DNA of 23,602 bases from an uncultured Alistipes sp. (GCA_900552955.1 USBO01000014.1:1-23602); one strand, 5' to 3'. Shown: positions 1-8,610, numbered from the stretch's first letter. The notes: a model not told the origin generated them from the letters alone. Made by a program: numbers and translations.

Positions 1-208
1 AGCCGATGACATCGCCGCCCAGCTCCATCATGGCCGACGTGAAACTCAGACGCGTGCGCGTCGAAGGCTCATAGAAGAGCGTCGCCAGCTTGCGGCCCTT
101 GCACGCCTCCCGATACCTCTCGCGGTGGGCGATGATGTCCAGCGCGAGGTCGACGATCCGCTCGGTCTCCTCCACCGACAGATCGGTGGGTTCAATCAAA
201 TGACGCAT
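1..208 (-). CDS. pyrB: Aspartate carbamoyltransferase catalytic subunit, N-terminal part (runs off the left edge)
   Basis: Only the first 69 codons are in the window. The start ATG is at 208 and the reading frame is open to position 1. The protein contains FYEPSTRTRLSF (about residues 46-57), the carbamoyl-phosphate-binding signature of aspartate and ornithine carbamoyltransferases. The pyrimidine context selects PyrB, which makes N-carbamoyl-aspartate from carbamoyl phosphate and aspartate in the cytoplasm. It starts 14 nt after the pyrE stop on the same strand, so it is probably co-transcribed as the last visible gene of the pyr operon. Whether a regulatory pyrI follows cannot be seen. The Met chosen gives an N-terminus (MRHLIEPTDLS) of the length normal for the family. 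Confidence 0.95.
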   Translation of the reverse strand, partial: MRHLIEPTDLSVEETERIVDLALDIIAHRERYREACKGRKLATLFYEPSTRTRLSFTSAMMELGGDVIG

Positions 209-222
209 AACTCTCTTCGGAT

Positions 223-1332
223 TTATCGGTTGATCCAGCTTTCGTCCGACGGATCGTTGCGGAAGGCGATCAGACGCGCCTTGTCCTCGGGACGGATGTA
301 GCCCTCGTCGGCTGCCACCTCCGCCAGCACGTCGAGGTTCGACAGCGAGTAGTTCACCACCTCGGCCGCCGCCAGACGGTCGAGCCCCTTCTGCATCCCG
401 TAGGTGAAGATCGAGGCCACGCCCAACACCTCGGCGCCCGCCTCGCGCAGCGCCTCGACCACCTCGATGCAGCTTCCCGCCGTCGAGATCAGGTCTTCGA
501 TCACCACCACCTTCTGGCCCTTCTCCAGCCGCCCTTCGATGCGGTTGCCGCGGCCGTGATCCTTCGCGCCGCTGCGCACGTAGCCCATCGGCAGGTCGAG
601 AATCGCGGCTGTGATGGCCGCATGGGCGATGCCGGCCGTCGAGGTGCCCATCAGCACTTCGGCCTCGGGAAACTTCGTGCGGACGATCTCAGCCAGGCCC
701 GCCTCGACGTGCTTGCGCACCTCGGGGGCGGTCAGGGTCAGACGGTTGTCGCAATAAATGGGGCTTTTGATACCGCTCGCCCACGTGAACGGCTGCTCGG
801 GACGCAGGAATACCGCGCCGATCGAGAGCAGGTCTTTTGCTATGGCTCTCTCCATGTTCGGATAGTTGTTATTTTCATTCAGTTTCATATACAGGATCGG
901 AAAAGGGCCGCCCTGTTCGTCCCGCTCGCTGCGGCCGCAGACGACGAAGCCCATGCATTCGTAAAATCCACGCGCCGCGGGATTCCGTTCGTTGACCGTG
1001 ACCTCCGTCACGCCCGCGGCAAAAGCCTCGCGCACCAGCGCGGTGCCGACACCCGCGCCGCGACAGGCCGGATCGACGAAGAGCATCTCCAGCCGCGGCC
1101 CCGCCGTGCCCATGAAGGCGGCCGGCACGCCCGCCGCATCGCGCACGATCCGCAGCTCGGGCACCGAACGCAGCGCCTCGGCCACCTGCGGACGGAGGCG
1201 GCGGATGTCCACCTCCGTCAGAAAGTCGTGCGTGGCGCGCACCGATGCCTCCCACAGCTCCGCGAGCCGGGCGACGAGCGCATCGTCGCGCGTCGGGCAA
1301 CCTTCGGGAGCGGAAAAACGGACGGTCGTCAT
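223..1332 (-). CDS. pyrE: GNAT acetyltransferase - orotate phosphoribosyltransferase in-frame fusion
   Basis: One open frame of 369 codons encodes two normally separate proteins. Residues 1 to about 150 are a GNAT acetyltransferase of the YjaB type: SVRATHDFL, LEMLFVDP, the acetyl-CoA loop RGAGVG at 91-96, and NERNPAARGFYECMGF. Residues 160-369 are a complete PyrE, with FTWASGIKSPIYCDNR, the KDHGRGN flexible loop and the PRPP motif VVVIEDLISTAGS. PyrE converts orotate and PRPP to OMP. The joint is an Asn-rich linker (LNENNNYPN) with no stop codon; a separate PyrE would start at Met160 (ATG at 855). The ATGA overlap with the thioredoxin-like gene upstream suggests coupled translation. The acetylation substrate is unknown. 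The frame may be a true fusion, or a recent or artefactual loss of the GNAT stop. The PyrE call is firm; the fused state is less so. Confidence 0.88.
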   Translation of the reverse strand: MTTVRFSAPEGCPTRDDALVARLAELWEASVRATHDFLTEVDIRRLRPQVAEALRSVPELRIVRDAAGVPAAFMGTAGPRLEMLFVDPACRGAGVGTALVREAFAAGVTEVTVNERNPAARGFYECMGFVVCGRSERDEQGGPFPILYMKLNENNNYPNMERAIAKDLLSIGAVFLRPEQPFTWASGIKSPIYCDNRLTLTAPEVRKHVEAGLAEIVRTKFPEAEVLMGTSTAGIAHAAITAAILDLPMGYVRSGAKDHGRGNRIEGRLEKGQKVVVIEDLISTAGSCIEVVEALREAGAEVLGVASIFTYGMQKGLDRLAAAEVVNYSLSNLDVLAEVAADEGYIRPEDKARLIAFRNDPSDESWINR

Positions 1333-1589
1333 CCCAGCGCCTTGCGTAAAACCGCCTCCACCTCATCGGGGTAGATGCCGCCCTCGTGGACCTTCACGCC
1401 GTCCACATAGAACGTCGGGACGTAATAATAGTCGTAGGCATCAGCCACGGCGGGCTGCTCCGACTCCTCGACGAGTTCGATCTCCACGGCAGCCAACTCG
1501 GGGTGAGCGGCCCTGGCCTCGTCGACGTAGCGCAGCGCCTTGCGGCAGAAAGGGCAGTTTTTAAGGTAGAAGAGTTTCACCGGTTTCAT
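1329..1589 (-). CDS. Small glutaredoxin/thioredoxin-fold protein with CPFC motif
   Basis: This 86-aa protein starts with a beta strand followed by KNCPFCRKAL (CXXC at residues 12-15), and has a YVPTFYVDG segment that supplies the cis-Pro of the thioredoxin fold, then a C-terminal helix. The length and CPFC match glutaredoxin-like proteins, which reduce disulfides or transfer electrons between thiols in the cytoplasm. It sits inside the pyr operon between pyrF and the GNAT-pyrE gene, and its TGA overlaps the next ATG by 4 nt. No link between this redox protein and pyrimidine synthesis can be read from the sequence. It could protect a thiol enzyme or simply be a passenger in the operon. Confidence 0.82.
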   Translation of the reverse strand: MKPVKLFYLKNCPFCRKALRYVDEARAAHPELAAVEIELVEESEQPAVADAYDYYYVPTFYVDGVKVHEGGIYPDEVEAVLRKALG

Positions 1590-1643
1590 ACTTCGTGCTT
1601 TTCAGAATGTGAGACGCATTTGTCGTCCCTCATCCCGCATAAT

Positions 1644-2357
1644 TCATTCCGCACCGACGAATTCGGCCACGCAGCGGCGGTAAGCCGCCACCGGATCAGC
1701 CGCAGCCGTGACGGGGCGTCCCACCACGATGAAGTCGGAGCCGATCTCGCGCGCACGCGCCGGCGTGGTCACGCGCACCTGGTCGCCCACGTCGCCGTCG
1801 GCGAAGCGCACGCCCGGGGTGACGGTGAGGAACTCCGCACCGCACGCCTGCTTGACCATGCCCGCCTCGAGCGGCGAGCAAACCACGCCGTCCAGCCCCG
1901 CCTCGCGGGCGTTGCGGGCATAACGGACGATCACCTCGTCGATCGGCGCGTCGATGAGCAGCTCGCCGCGCATGCGCTCCTCGCTCGTCGAGGTGAGCTG
2001 CGTGACGGCGATGAGCAGCGGCCGCGTGCCGTCGGGGCGCGTCAGCCCCTCGACCGCGGCACGCATCATGTCGATCGTGCCGGCCGCATGGACGTTGCAC
2101 ATATCCACGTCGAGCCGCGACAGCACGGCCATCGCCTTGCGCACGGTGTTGGGAATGTCGTGCAGCTTCAGATCGAGGAAGATGCGGTGGCCGCGGCGCT
2201 TGATCTCGCGCACGACGGCCGGCCCCTCGGCATAGTACAGCTCCATGCCGATCTTCAGGAAGGGCTTGCGCGGCTCCCCCTCGAACTTATCCAAAAAAGC
2301 GAACGTCGCCTCGGCACTGGCGAAATCGCATGCAATGATCACATCTCGTGTCGACAT
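1644..2357 (-). CDS. pyrF: Orotidine 5'-phosphate decarboxylase
   Basis: The 237-aa protein has IACDFASA near the N-terminus, FLKIGMELYY, the signature FLDLKLHDIPNTV with the catalytic Asp/Lys network, and C-terminal TPGVRFADGD and FIVVGRPV phosphate-binding segments. It decarboxylates OMP to UMP, the last step of the pathway. The size fits the short class I enzyme. The frame is open a little upstream to a TTG, but the ATG at 2357 (MSTRDVIIACDF) gives the usual short N-terminus and was chosen. It follows pyrD after 163 nt and precedes the thioredoxin-like gene by 54 nt. Confidence 0.95.
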   Translation of the reverse strand: MSTRDVIIACDFASAEATFAFLDKFEGEPRKPFLKIGMELYYAEGPAVVREIKRRGHRIFLDLKLHDIPNTVRKAMAVLSRLDVDMCNVHAAGTIDMMRAAVEGLTRPDGTRPLLIAVTQLTSTSEERMRGELLIDAPIDEVIVRYARNAREAGLDGVVCSPLEAGMVKQACGAEFLTVTPGVRFADGDVGDQVRVTTPARAREIGSDFIVVGRPVTAAADPVAAYRRCVAEFVGAE

Positions 2358-2449
2358 CTCTATCAATTGTTTTTACGTTTTCATTTCAGCTCTGTACATC
2401 TCCGACCGCCGAAGCGACGAGATGTAATCGTACTTAAAATCCCTCCAAA

Positions 2450-2469
2450 CCTCCCTTTGTAAAGGGAGG
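2450..2469. repeat. Perfect short palindrome (9-bp arms, 2-nt centre) between pyrD and pyrF
   Basis: The top strand reads CCTCCCTTT-GT-AAAGGGAGG, and the preceding bases AAATCCCTCC partly repeat the arm. It lies in the 163-nt gap between two co-directional pyr genes. No U-run follows on the transcribed minus strand, so it is a poor intrinsic terminator. It looks more like a dispersed intergenic palindrome or an RNA stability element. Whether it recurs in the genome cannot be told from this window. Confidence 0.6.
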
Positions 2470-2520
2470 CTTTATCTCGGAGACAGCCCCATCATTTATT
2501 CGTTTCGTTCCTCGCAGCCC

Positions 2521-3462
2521 CTACTTCCGGCCGGCATGAGCGCAGCCGACGATGTCGGCGAGCCGTTCGATGCCCAGCCGCTCCATCTCGGCAGGCAGCG
2601 CCTCGATGATCTCCTTACAAATATAAGGATTTTTCAGATTCGCCGCACCCACTTCGACCGCCGTCGCACCGGCCATCATCATTTCGATGACGTCGCGCGC
2701 CGACGACACGCCGCCGCAGCCGATCACCGGAATGCGGCACGCTTCGGCCACCTGGTAGACCATGCGCAGCGCCACGGGGAAGACCGCGTCGCCCGAGAAT
2801 CCGCCCATCCCGTTGGCGATCACCGGCCGGCGGCGCTGCACGTCGATGCGCATGCCGAGCATCGTATTGATCAGGCACAGCCCGTCGGCGCCCGCCTCCT
2901 CGCAGGCGCGGGCGATCGCCACGATGTCGGTTACGTTGGGCGAGAGCTTGATATAGACGGGTTTGGTCGTCACGGCCTTCACCGCGCGCGTCACCTCGGC
3001 GGCGCAGGCGGGCGACGTGCCGAACGACATGCCGCCGTGCCGCACGTTGGGACACGAGACGTTGACCTCGATCAGGCCGATTCCCTCCTCGCGGTCGATG
3101 CGCTCGCAGCAGTAGGCATACTCCTCGACCGAGGAGCCCGAGATGTTGGCGATCACCGGCTTATGGAAGAAGGTCCGCAGCCGCGGCAGCTCCTCGGCGA
3201 TCACGGCGTCGATGCCCGGGTTCTGCAATCCCACGGCGTTGATCATCCCCGCCGTGCACTCGGCGATGCGGGGCGTCGGATTGCCGAAGCGCGCCTCGCG
3301 CGTCGTCCCCTTGAACGAGAAGGTGCCCAGAATGTTGATATCGTAGAAGTCGCGGAATTCGCGGCCGAACCCGAACGTCCCGCTGGCGGGGATGACCGGA
3401 TTGTCCAGCCGCCAGCCGCTCAGCGTGACCGACAGGTCGCGTGCGATCGTTTTCGTCACCAT
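2521..3462 (-). CDS. pyrD: Dihydroorotate dehydrogenase, class 1B catalytic subunit
   Basis: The 313-aa FMN barrel protein oxidises dihydroorotate to orotate. Visible motifs are NPVIPASGTFGFG, the active-site loop NVSCPNVRHGG with Cys137 as catalytic base (Cys is typical of class 1, Ser of class 2), YIKLSPNVTDI, and the C-terminal phosphate site IPVIGCGGV. The length and the adjoining pyrK define class 1B, which passes electrons through PyrK to NAD+ rather than to quinone. It starts at ATG 3462 inside the end of pyrK (7-nt overlap), so the two subunits are probably translationally coupled. Confidence 0.96.
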   Translation of the reverse strand: MVTKTIARDLSVTLSGWRLDNPVIPASGTFGFGREFRDFYDINILGTFSFKGTTREARFGNPTPRIAECTAGMINAVGLQNPGIDAVIAEELPRLRTFFHKPVIANISGSSVEEYAYCCERIDREEGIGLIEVNVSCPNVRHGGMSFGTSPACAAEVTRAVKAVTTKPVYIKLSPNVTDIVAIARACEEAGADGLCLINTMLGMRIDVQRRRPVIANGMGGFSGDAVFPVALRMVYQVAEACRIPVIGCGGVSSARDVIEMMMAGATAVEVGAANLKNPYICKEIIEALPAEMERLGIERLADIVGCAHAGRK

Positions 3463-4196
3463 AGCACCTCCTCCTTCGTCAATACCGGCCCCTCCTTGCA
3501 GATGCGTTTGTTGCCGTATTTGGTTTTACAACTGCACCCCATGCAGGCGCCGAAGCCGCAGCCCATGCGCTCCTCGAAGCTCAACTGACCGCTGCACGCC
3601 GTGGCCTCGCTCAGCGCACGCAGCATCGGCAGCGGGCCGCAGGCGTAGAAGTAGTCGTACACCACCCCGCTCTCGCGGATCGCGTCGGTCACGAAGCCCC
3701 GCACGCCCTGCGTCCCGTCGGCCGTGGCCACCGTGACGCGGCAGCCCAACTGCGCGAACTCGTCGCGGTAGAAGACCTCCGCCGCGGTGTTGAAGCCCAG
3801 CACGACCGCCACCTCGCGGCCGTCGGCCAACAGCCGCTTGGCGAGGTTGTAGAGCGGCGGAACGCCCACGCCGCCGCCCACGAGCAGCTCGCGCCGGCTG
3901 CCTTTGGCGATGTCGAAGCCGTTGCCGAGCCCCGTGAGCAGGTCAAGCCGTGCACCGGCCGGCAGCGTCGTCATGCGTTGCGTCCCCTCGCCCACGACCT
4001 TATAGATCAGCGTGATCGTCCGCTCGTCCCAGTCGCAGACCGAGATCGGACGGCGCAGGTAGCACCCGTCGAGTTCGATGTCGACGAACTGCCCGGGCGC
4101 CGTGATCCACTGCGTGTCGCCCTCGAGCGTCATCCGCCACACGGAGGGTGTCAGCCGTTCGTTGGAGCGGAGGGTGTAGATTGCTTTCTTATACAT
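3456..4196 (-). CDS. pyrK: Dihydroorotate dehydrogenase electron-transfer subunit (FAD, 2Fe-2S)
   Basis: This 246-aa ferredoxin-reductase-like protein carries electrons from PyrD FMN to NAD+. The FAD-binding region has LRRPISVCDW (RxxS-type motif), the nucleotide fold has LVGGGVGVPPLYNLAKRL, and the C-terminal cluster CGFGACMGCSCKT plus a later Cys in KRICKEGP fits the CX4CX2CX(n)C [2Fe-2S] site of PyrK. The ATG at 4196 gives MYKKAIYTL. Its 3' end overlaps pyrD. A 133-nt gap with an imperfect hairpin separates it from carB upstream. Confidence 0.96.
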   Translation of the reverse strand: MYKKAIYTLRSNERLTPSVWRMTLEGDTQWITAPGQFVDIELDGCYLRRPISVCDWDERTITLIYKVVGEGTQRMTTLPAGARLDLLTGLGNGFDIAKGSRRELLVGGGVGVPPLYNLAKRLLADGREVAVVLGFNTAAEVFYRDEFAQLGCRVTVATADGTQGVRGFVTDAIRESGVVYDYFYACGPLPMLRALSEATACSGQLSFEERMGCGFGACMGCSCKTKYGNKRICKEGPVLTKEEVLW

Positions 4197-4252
4197 AGTT
4201 CTTCAGCTATTTTCGATTCAGGGGAGCCGTTTCCGCGCTTCATGCCTTCCGA

Positions 4253-4287
4253 CCGGACGGGGCATACGCAATGTATGTCCCGTTCGG
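4253..4287. repeat. Imperfect 15-bp hairpin between carB and pyrK
   Basis: Arms 4253-4267 and 4273-4287 surround a 5-nt loop. Read as top-strand RNA, all 15 positions pair, two of them as G-U. Read as the minus-strand operon transcript, those two positions become A-C mismatches. No U-tract follows on the minus strand, so it is unlikely to be a simple terminator. It may be a dispersed palindrome, an mRNA processing or stability structure, or a structure in an antisense RNA. Confidence 0.5.
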
Positions 4288-4329
4288 AGCCGACAAGGGA
4301 TGTGCTGCAGGTGCCGCATGAAATCGAAA

Positions 4330-7300
4330 TTACTTCGCGTCGATGGTCGATACCGAGAGCGTGATCTCTTCGAGGACGTCGAGCAGCACCTTCACCGTCT
4401 CGAGCGCCGTGAAGAGCGTCACGTTGTTCTCGACGGCCGTGCGACGGATCTCGTAGCCGTCGAGACGGGTGTTGTGCTGATCGAGGTCGATCGTGTTGAT
4501 GATGTAACTCACATGGCCCTGGCGCAGCGAGTCGATGATCTCGCCGCTGCCCTCGCACAGCTTGCGGCGCAGCCGCGTGCGCAGGCCGTGGCGGCGCAGG
4601 AAGTCGGCCGTGCCGGACGTAGCCTCGATGTTGAAGCCGAGGTTGTAGAAGCGGCGCGCCAGCGGCAGCACCTCCTCCTTGTCCTTGTCGGCGATCGTGA
4701 GCAGCACCGTGCCGTAGTTGGCCACCTTCATGCCCGAGGCCTGCAACGCCTTGTAGAGCGCGCGCGTGAGTTTGTCGTCGTAGCCGATCGCCTCGCCCGT
4801 GGACTTCATCTCGGGCGAGAGGTAGGACTCCACGCCGCGGATCTTCGAGAAGGAGAAGGCAGGCGCCTTGACGAACCAGCGCTGCTTCTCGCGGCCGTAG
4901 ACCTCGGTGATGCCCTGCTCGCGCAGGCTGCGGCCCAGGATCACCTGCGTGGCGATGTCGGCCATCGGCACGCCCGTGGCCTTCGACAGGAAGGGCACCG
5001 TGCGCGACGAACGGGGGTTGACCTCGATGACGTAGACCTCGTCGCGGCCGTCGCAGATGAACTGGATGTTGTAGAGGCCGACGATGCCGATCTCGAGACC
5101 CAGCTTGACCGTGTAGTCGATGATCTTCTCCTTGACCGCCGGCGAGACGCTGAAGGTCGGGTAGACGCTGATCGAGTCGCCTGAGTGGATGCCCGTCCGC
5201 TCCACGTGCTCCATGATGCCCGGGATGAAGACGTCGCGGCCGTCGCAGATGGCGTCGACCTCCAGCTCCTTGCCCATGATGTACTTGTCGACCAGCACGG
5301 GCGAGTCGTCGTTGACCTCGACGGCCGTCTGGAGGTAGTGGCGCAGCGCCTCCTCGTTCGAGACGATCTGCATGGCGCGGCCGCCCAGCACGTAGCTCGG
5401 ACGCACCAGCACCGGATAGCCGATGCGCGTGGCGGCGGCCACGCCCGCCTCGATGTCGGTCACGGCCTCGGCCTGCGGCTGCGGGATGCCCAGCTGCTCC
5501 ATGATCTTCTCGAAGCAGCCGCGGTCCTCGGCATTGCGGATCGCCTGCACGTCGGTGCCGATGATCGGCACGCCCAGCCGCGCCAGCGGCTCGGCCAGAT
5601 TGATGGCCGTCTGACCGCCCAGCGAGACGACGATGCTCTTGGGTTTCTCGAGGTGGATGACGTTCATCACGTCCTCGACCGTGAGCGGCTCGAAGTAGAG
5701 TTTGTCGCTGCACGTGTAGTCCGTCGAGACGGTCTCGGGGTTGTTGTTGATGATGATGGCCTCGTAGCCCGCCTTGCGGATCGACCAGATGGCGTGGACG
5801 GTCGAGTAGTCGAACTCCACGCCCTGACCGATGCGGATCGGGCCCGAGCCGAGCACGATGATCTTCTCGCGCTCGCTCACCACCGATTCGTTCTCCCGCT
5901 CATAGGTCGAGTAGAAGTAGGGGACATAGGACGAAAACTCCGAGGCACAGGTGTCGATCATCTTGTAGACGGGGAAAATCCCCCACTTCTCGCGCAAGGC
6001 GTACATCTCGTGCTCCGTGGCGCCCCACAGTTTGCCGATGTACTTGTCGCCGAAGCCCATGCGCTTGGCCGCGCGCAGCGTCGCCTCGTCGAAGGGGTGA
6101 GCGGCCACGGTGCGCTCCATCTCGACGATGTTCTTGAACTTCTCCAGGAAGAACATGTCGATCTTCGTGTTGTTGTAGATGAGCGCCAGATCCACGCCGT
6201 TGCGGATCAGCTGCGCGATGGCGTAGAGACGGTCGTCGGTGGCCTCCCGGATATAGGTCATCATCTCGTCGTCCGACATGGTGTCAAACTTCTTGTGATA
6301 GATGTGGCAGACACCCGTTTCGAGCGAACGCACCGCCTTGAGGAGGCTCTCCTCCATCGTGCGGCCCACCGACATCACCTCGCCCGTGGCCTTCATCTGC
6401 GTACCGAGCTTGTTCGACGCGTCGGAGAACTTGTCGAAGGGGAAGCGCGCCACCTTCGTCACCACGTAGTCGAGCGCCGGCTCGAACGAGGCGGGGGTGT
6501 TAGCCAGCATGATCTCGTCGAGCGTCAGCCCCAGGGCCACTTTGGCCGTGACGCGGGCAATGGGATAGCCGCTGGCCTTGGAGGCCAGCGCCGACGAGCG
6601 CGACACGCGGGGATTGACCTCGATCAGGTAGTATTTGAACGAGAGCGGGTCGAGCGCGAACTGCACGTTGCAGCCGCCTTCGATCCTGAGCGCGCGGATG
6701 ATCTTCAGTGCGCTGTCGCGCAGCATCTGGAACTCGCGGTTGGTGAGCGTCTGGCACGGTGCCACCACGATCGAGTCGCCCGTGTGGATGCCCACCGGAT
6801 CGATGTTCTCCATGCAGCAGATCGAGATGGCCGTATCGTTGGCGTCGCGCATCACCTCGTACTCGATCTCCTTGTAGCCCTTGATGCTCTTCTCGACGAG
6901 CACCTGATGCACCGGCGAGAGGATCAGCGCATTGCGCATCAGCTCCTCAAGCTCCTCACGGTTGTCGGCGAAGCCGCCGCCCGTGCCGCCCAGCGTGAAG
7001 GCCGGACGCAGCACCACCGGATAGCCGATCTGCTCGGCCGCGGCGATACCCTCCTCCATGTTCGAGGCGATGGCCGACGGCAGCACCGGTTCGCCCAGCC
7101 GCTCGCACAGCTCCTTGAACAACTCGCGGTCTTCGGCCTGCTCGATGCTCTCGAACGAGGTGCCCAGAATCTCGACCTGACACTCCTGCAACACGCCCTT
7201 CTTGGCCAGCTGCACGGCCAAATTCAGACCCGTCTGGCCGCCCAGCCCCGGCACGATGGCGTCGGGACGCTCGTAGCGGATGATCTTGGCCACGTACTCG

Positions 7301-7512
7301 AGCGTCAGCGGCTCCATGTAGACCTTGTCGGCGATGTTCGTATCGGTCATGATGGTCGCGGGATTGGAGTTCACGAGAATCACCTCGTAGCCCTCCTCCT
7401 TGAGCGCCAGACACGCCTGCGTACCGGCGTAGTCGAACTCGGCGGCCTGGCCGATCACGATCGGGCCCGAGCCGATCACCATTACTTTCTTGATATCCGT
7501 TCTCTTAGGCAT
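4330..7512 (-). CDS. carB: Carbamoyl-phosphate synthase large subunit
   Basis: The 1060-aa protein has the full duplicated ATP-grasp layout. The N-terminal half carries MVIGSGPIVIGQAAEFDYAG, GGQTGLN, RPAFTLGGTGGG and LIEVNPRVSRSSALASKA. The second half repeats these as IVLGSGPIRIGQGVEFDYS, GGQTAIN, RPSYVLGGRAM and VIEVNPRSSRTVPFLSKATG. The C-terminal region (about 930-1060) is the MGS-like allosteric domain. It makes carbamoyl phosphate from ammonia delivered by CarA, bicarbonate and two ATP. Its length is close to E. coli CarB. The start overlaps the end of carA by 8 nt, consistent with 1:1 subunit synthesis. Long plus-strand frames opposite it are codon-bias shadows. Confidence 0.98.
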   Translation of the reverse strand: MPKRTDIKKVMVIGSGPIVIGQAAEFDYAGTQACLALKEEGYEVILVNSNPATIMTDTNIADKVYMEPLTLEYVAKIIRYERPDAIVPGLGGQTGLNLAVQLAKKGVLQECQVEILGTSFESIEQAEDRELFKELCERLGEPVLPSAIASNMEEGIAAAEQIGYPVVLRPAFTLGGTGGGFADNREELEELMRNALILSPVHQVLVEKSIKGYKEIEYEVMRDANDTAISICCMENIDPVGIHTGDSIVVAPCQTLTNREFQMLRDSALKIIRALRIEGGCNVQFALDPLSFKYYLIEVNPRVSRSSALASKASGYPIARVTAKVALGLTLDEIMLANTPASFEPALDYVVTKVARFPFDKFSDASNKLGTQMKATGEVMSVGRTMEESLLKAVRSLETGVCHIYHKKFDTMSDDEMMTYIREATDDRLYAIAQLIRNGVDLALIYNNTKIDMFFLEKFKNIVEMERTVAAHPFDEATLRAAKRMGFGDKYIGKLWGATEHEMYALREKWGIFPVYKMIDTCASEFSSYVPYFYSTYERENESVVSEREKIIVLGSGPIRIGQGVEFDYSTVHAIWSIRKAGYEAIIINNNPETVSTDYTCSDKLYFEPLTVEDVMNVIHLEKPKSIVVSLGGQTAINLAEPLARLGVPIIGTDVQAIRNAEDRGCFEKIMEQLGIPQPQAEAVTDIEAGVAAATRIGYPVLVRPSYVLGGRAMQIVSNEEALRHYLQTAVEVNDDSPVLVDKYIMGKELEVDAICDGRDVFIPGIMEHVERTGIHSGDSISVYPTFSVSPAVKEKIIDYTVKLGLEIGIVGLYNIQFICDGRDEVYVIEVNPRSSRTVPFLSKATGVPMADIATQVILGRSLREQGITEVYGREKQRWFVKAPAFSFSKIRGVESYLSPEMKSTGEAIGYDDKLTRALYKALQASGMKVANYGTVLLTIADKDKEEVLPLARRFYNLGFNIEATSGTADFLRRHGLRTRLRRKLCEGSGEIIDSLRQGHVSYIINTIDLDQHNTRLDGYEIRRTAVENNVTLFTALETVKVLLDVLEEITLSVSTIDAK

Positions 7513-8602
7513 TTTTCCAATCCTCCATCATTTTAGTGAACTTATCGAACAAATAGGCGCTGTCCTGCGGCCCCGAAGCGCTCTCGGGATGGTACTGCAT
7601 CGAGAAGACGCCGTCCTTGAGGCAGGCCACGCCCTCAGCCGTGCCGTCGAGCAGGTTGACGTGCGTGAGCTCCAGCCCCGTCCCCTCGAGCGACGCCGCG
7701 TCGACGGCGAAGCTGTGGTTCTGGCTCGTGATCTCGATCTTGCCCGTGGTGAGATTCTTCACCGGATGGTTCGCGCCGCGGTGGCCGAACTTCATCTTGA
7801 AGGTCTTCGCCCCGTAAGCCAGCGAGATGAGCTGATGCCCCATGCAGATGCCGAAGATCGGCAGCCGTCCGCGCAACTGACGCACCAGTTCGATCACCCC
7901 CTGCACGTCGTTGGGGTCACCGGGGCCGTTCGAGAGGACGAGCCCGTCGGGGCGGAACGCCATAATCTGCTCTGCCGTGGCGTCGTAGGGCACCACCGTG
8001 ACGTTGCATCCCACGCGGTTCAGCAGGCGGATGATGTTGTATTTGATGCCGCAGTCGACGGCCACCACGTCGTACTTATGGTTGGGCACGCGCGACATCC
8101 AGCGCTTCCGGCAGCTCACGCGCGAGACCATATCGTGCGGCCACGGCGTTGCAGCCATGCGCGCCAGCGACTCCTCGCGGGGCGTCGCGGCGTCGGTGAT
8201 CATCACGCGCTGGCTCCCCTCGTTGCGGATGATGCGCGTGAGCATGCGCGTGTCGACCCCTTCGATGCCCGGGATGGCGTGCTCCTCGAAGACCTCGCTG
8301 AGCGTCTTCGTATAGCGGAAGTTCGAGGGCGAATCGTTGTACTCCCGCACGATCATACCGCCGATGGTCGGGTTCTTCGTCTCGTAATCGTCGTCGGTCA
8401 TGCCGTAGTTGCCGATCAGCGGGTAGGTCATCACGACCATCTGGTCGGTGTACGACGGATCGGACATGATCTCCTGATAACCGACCATCGAGGTGTTGAA
8501 CACGATCTCGCAGATCGCCTCCTTGTCCGCCCCGAAGCCGTAACCGTAGAATTCCTGTCCGTTCTCCAGGACGATTTTCTTCGTGTAAGGTTTCATATTC
8601 AT
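7505..8602 (-). CDS. carA: Carbamoyl-phosphate synthase small (glutaminase) subunit
   Basis: The 365-aa protein has the CarA-specific N-terminal domain (FNTSMVGYQEIMSDPSY) followed by a class I glutamine amidotransferase. The latter shows LSNGPGDP, the nucleophile elbow FGICMGHQL with Cys253, and the catalytic His/Glu in QYHPESASGP. It releases ammonia from glutamine for CarB. Two ATGs lie two codons apart (8602 and 8596); either gives a normal N-terminus. It begins 8 nt after the pyrC stop and overlaps carB. Confidence 0.97.
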   Translation of the reverse strand: MNMKPYTKKIVLENGQEFYGYGFGADKEAICEIVFNTSMVGYQEIMSDPSYTDQMVVMTYPLIGNYGMTDDDYETKNPTIGGMIVREYNDSPSNFRYTKTLSEVFEEHAIPGIEGVDTRMLTRIIRNEGSQRVMITDAATPREESLARMAATPWPHDMVSRVSCRKRWMSRVPNHKYDVVAVDCGIKYNIIRLLNRVGCNVTVVPYDATAEQIMAFRPDGLVLSNGPGDPNDVQGVIELVRQLRGRLPIFGICMGHQLISLAYGAKTFKMKFGHRGANHPVKNLTTGKIEITSQNHSFAVDAASLEGTGLELTHVNLLDGTAEGVACLKDGVFSMQYHPESASGPQDSAYLFDKFTKMMEDWKNA

Positions 8603-8610
8603 ATGTTGTG

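Noticed and set aside
4300..7536. Long plus-strand open frames (up to 783 codons) opposite carB
   Set aside because: They lie antisense to an unmistakable carB, are rich in H, R, D and L as GC-biased shadows are, and show no protein motif.
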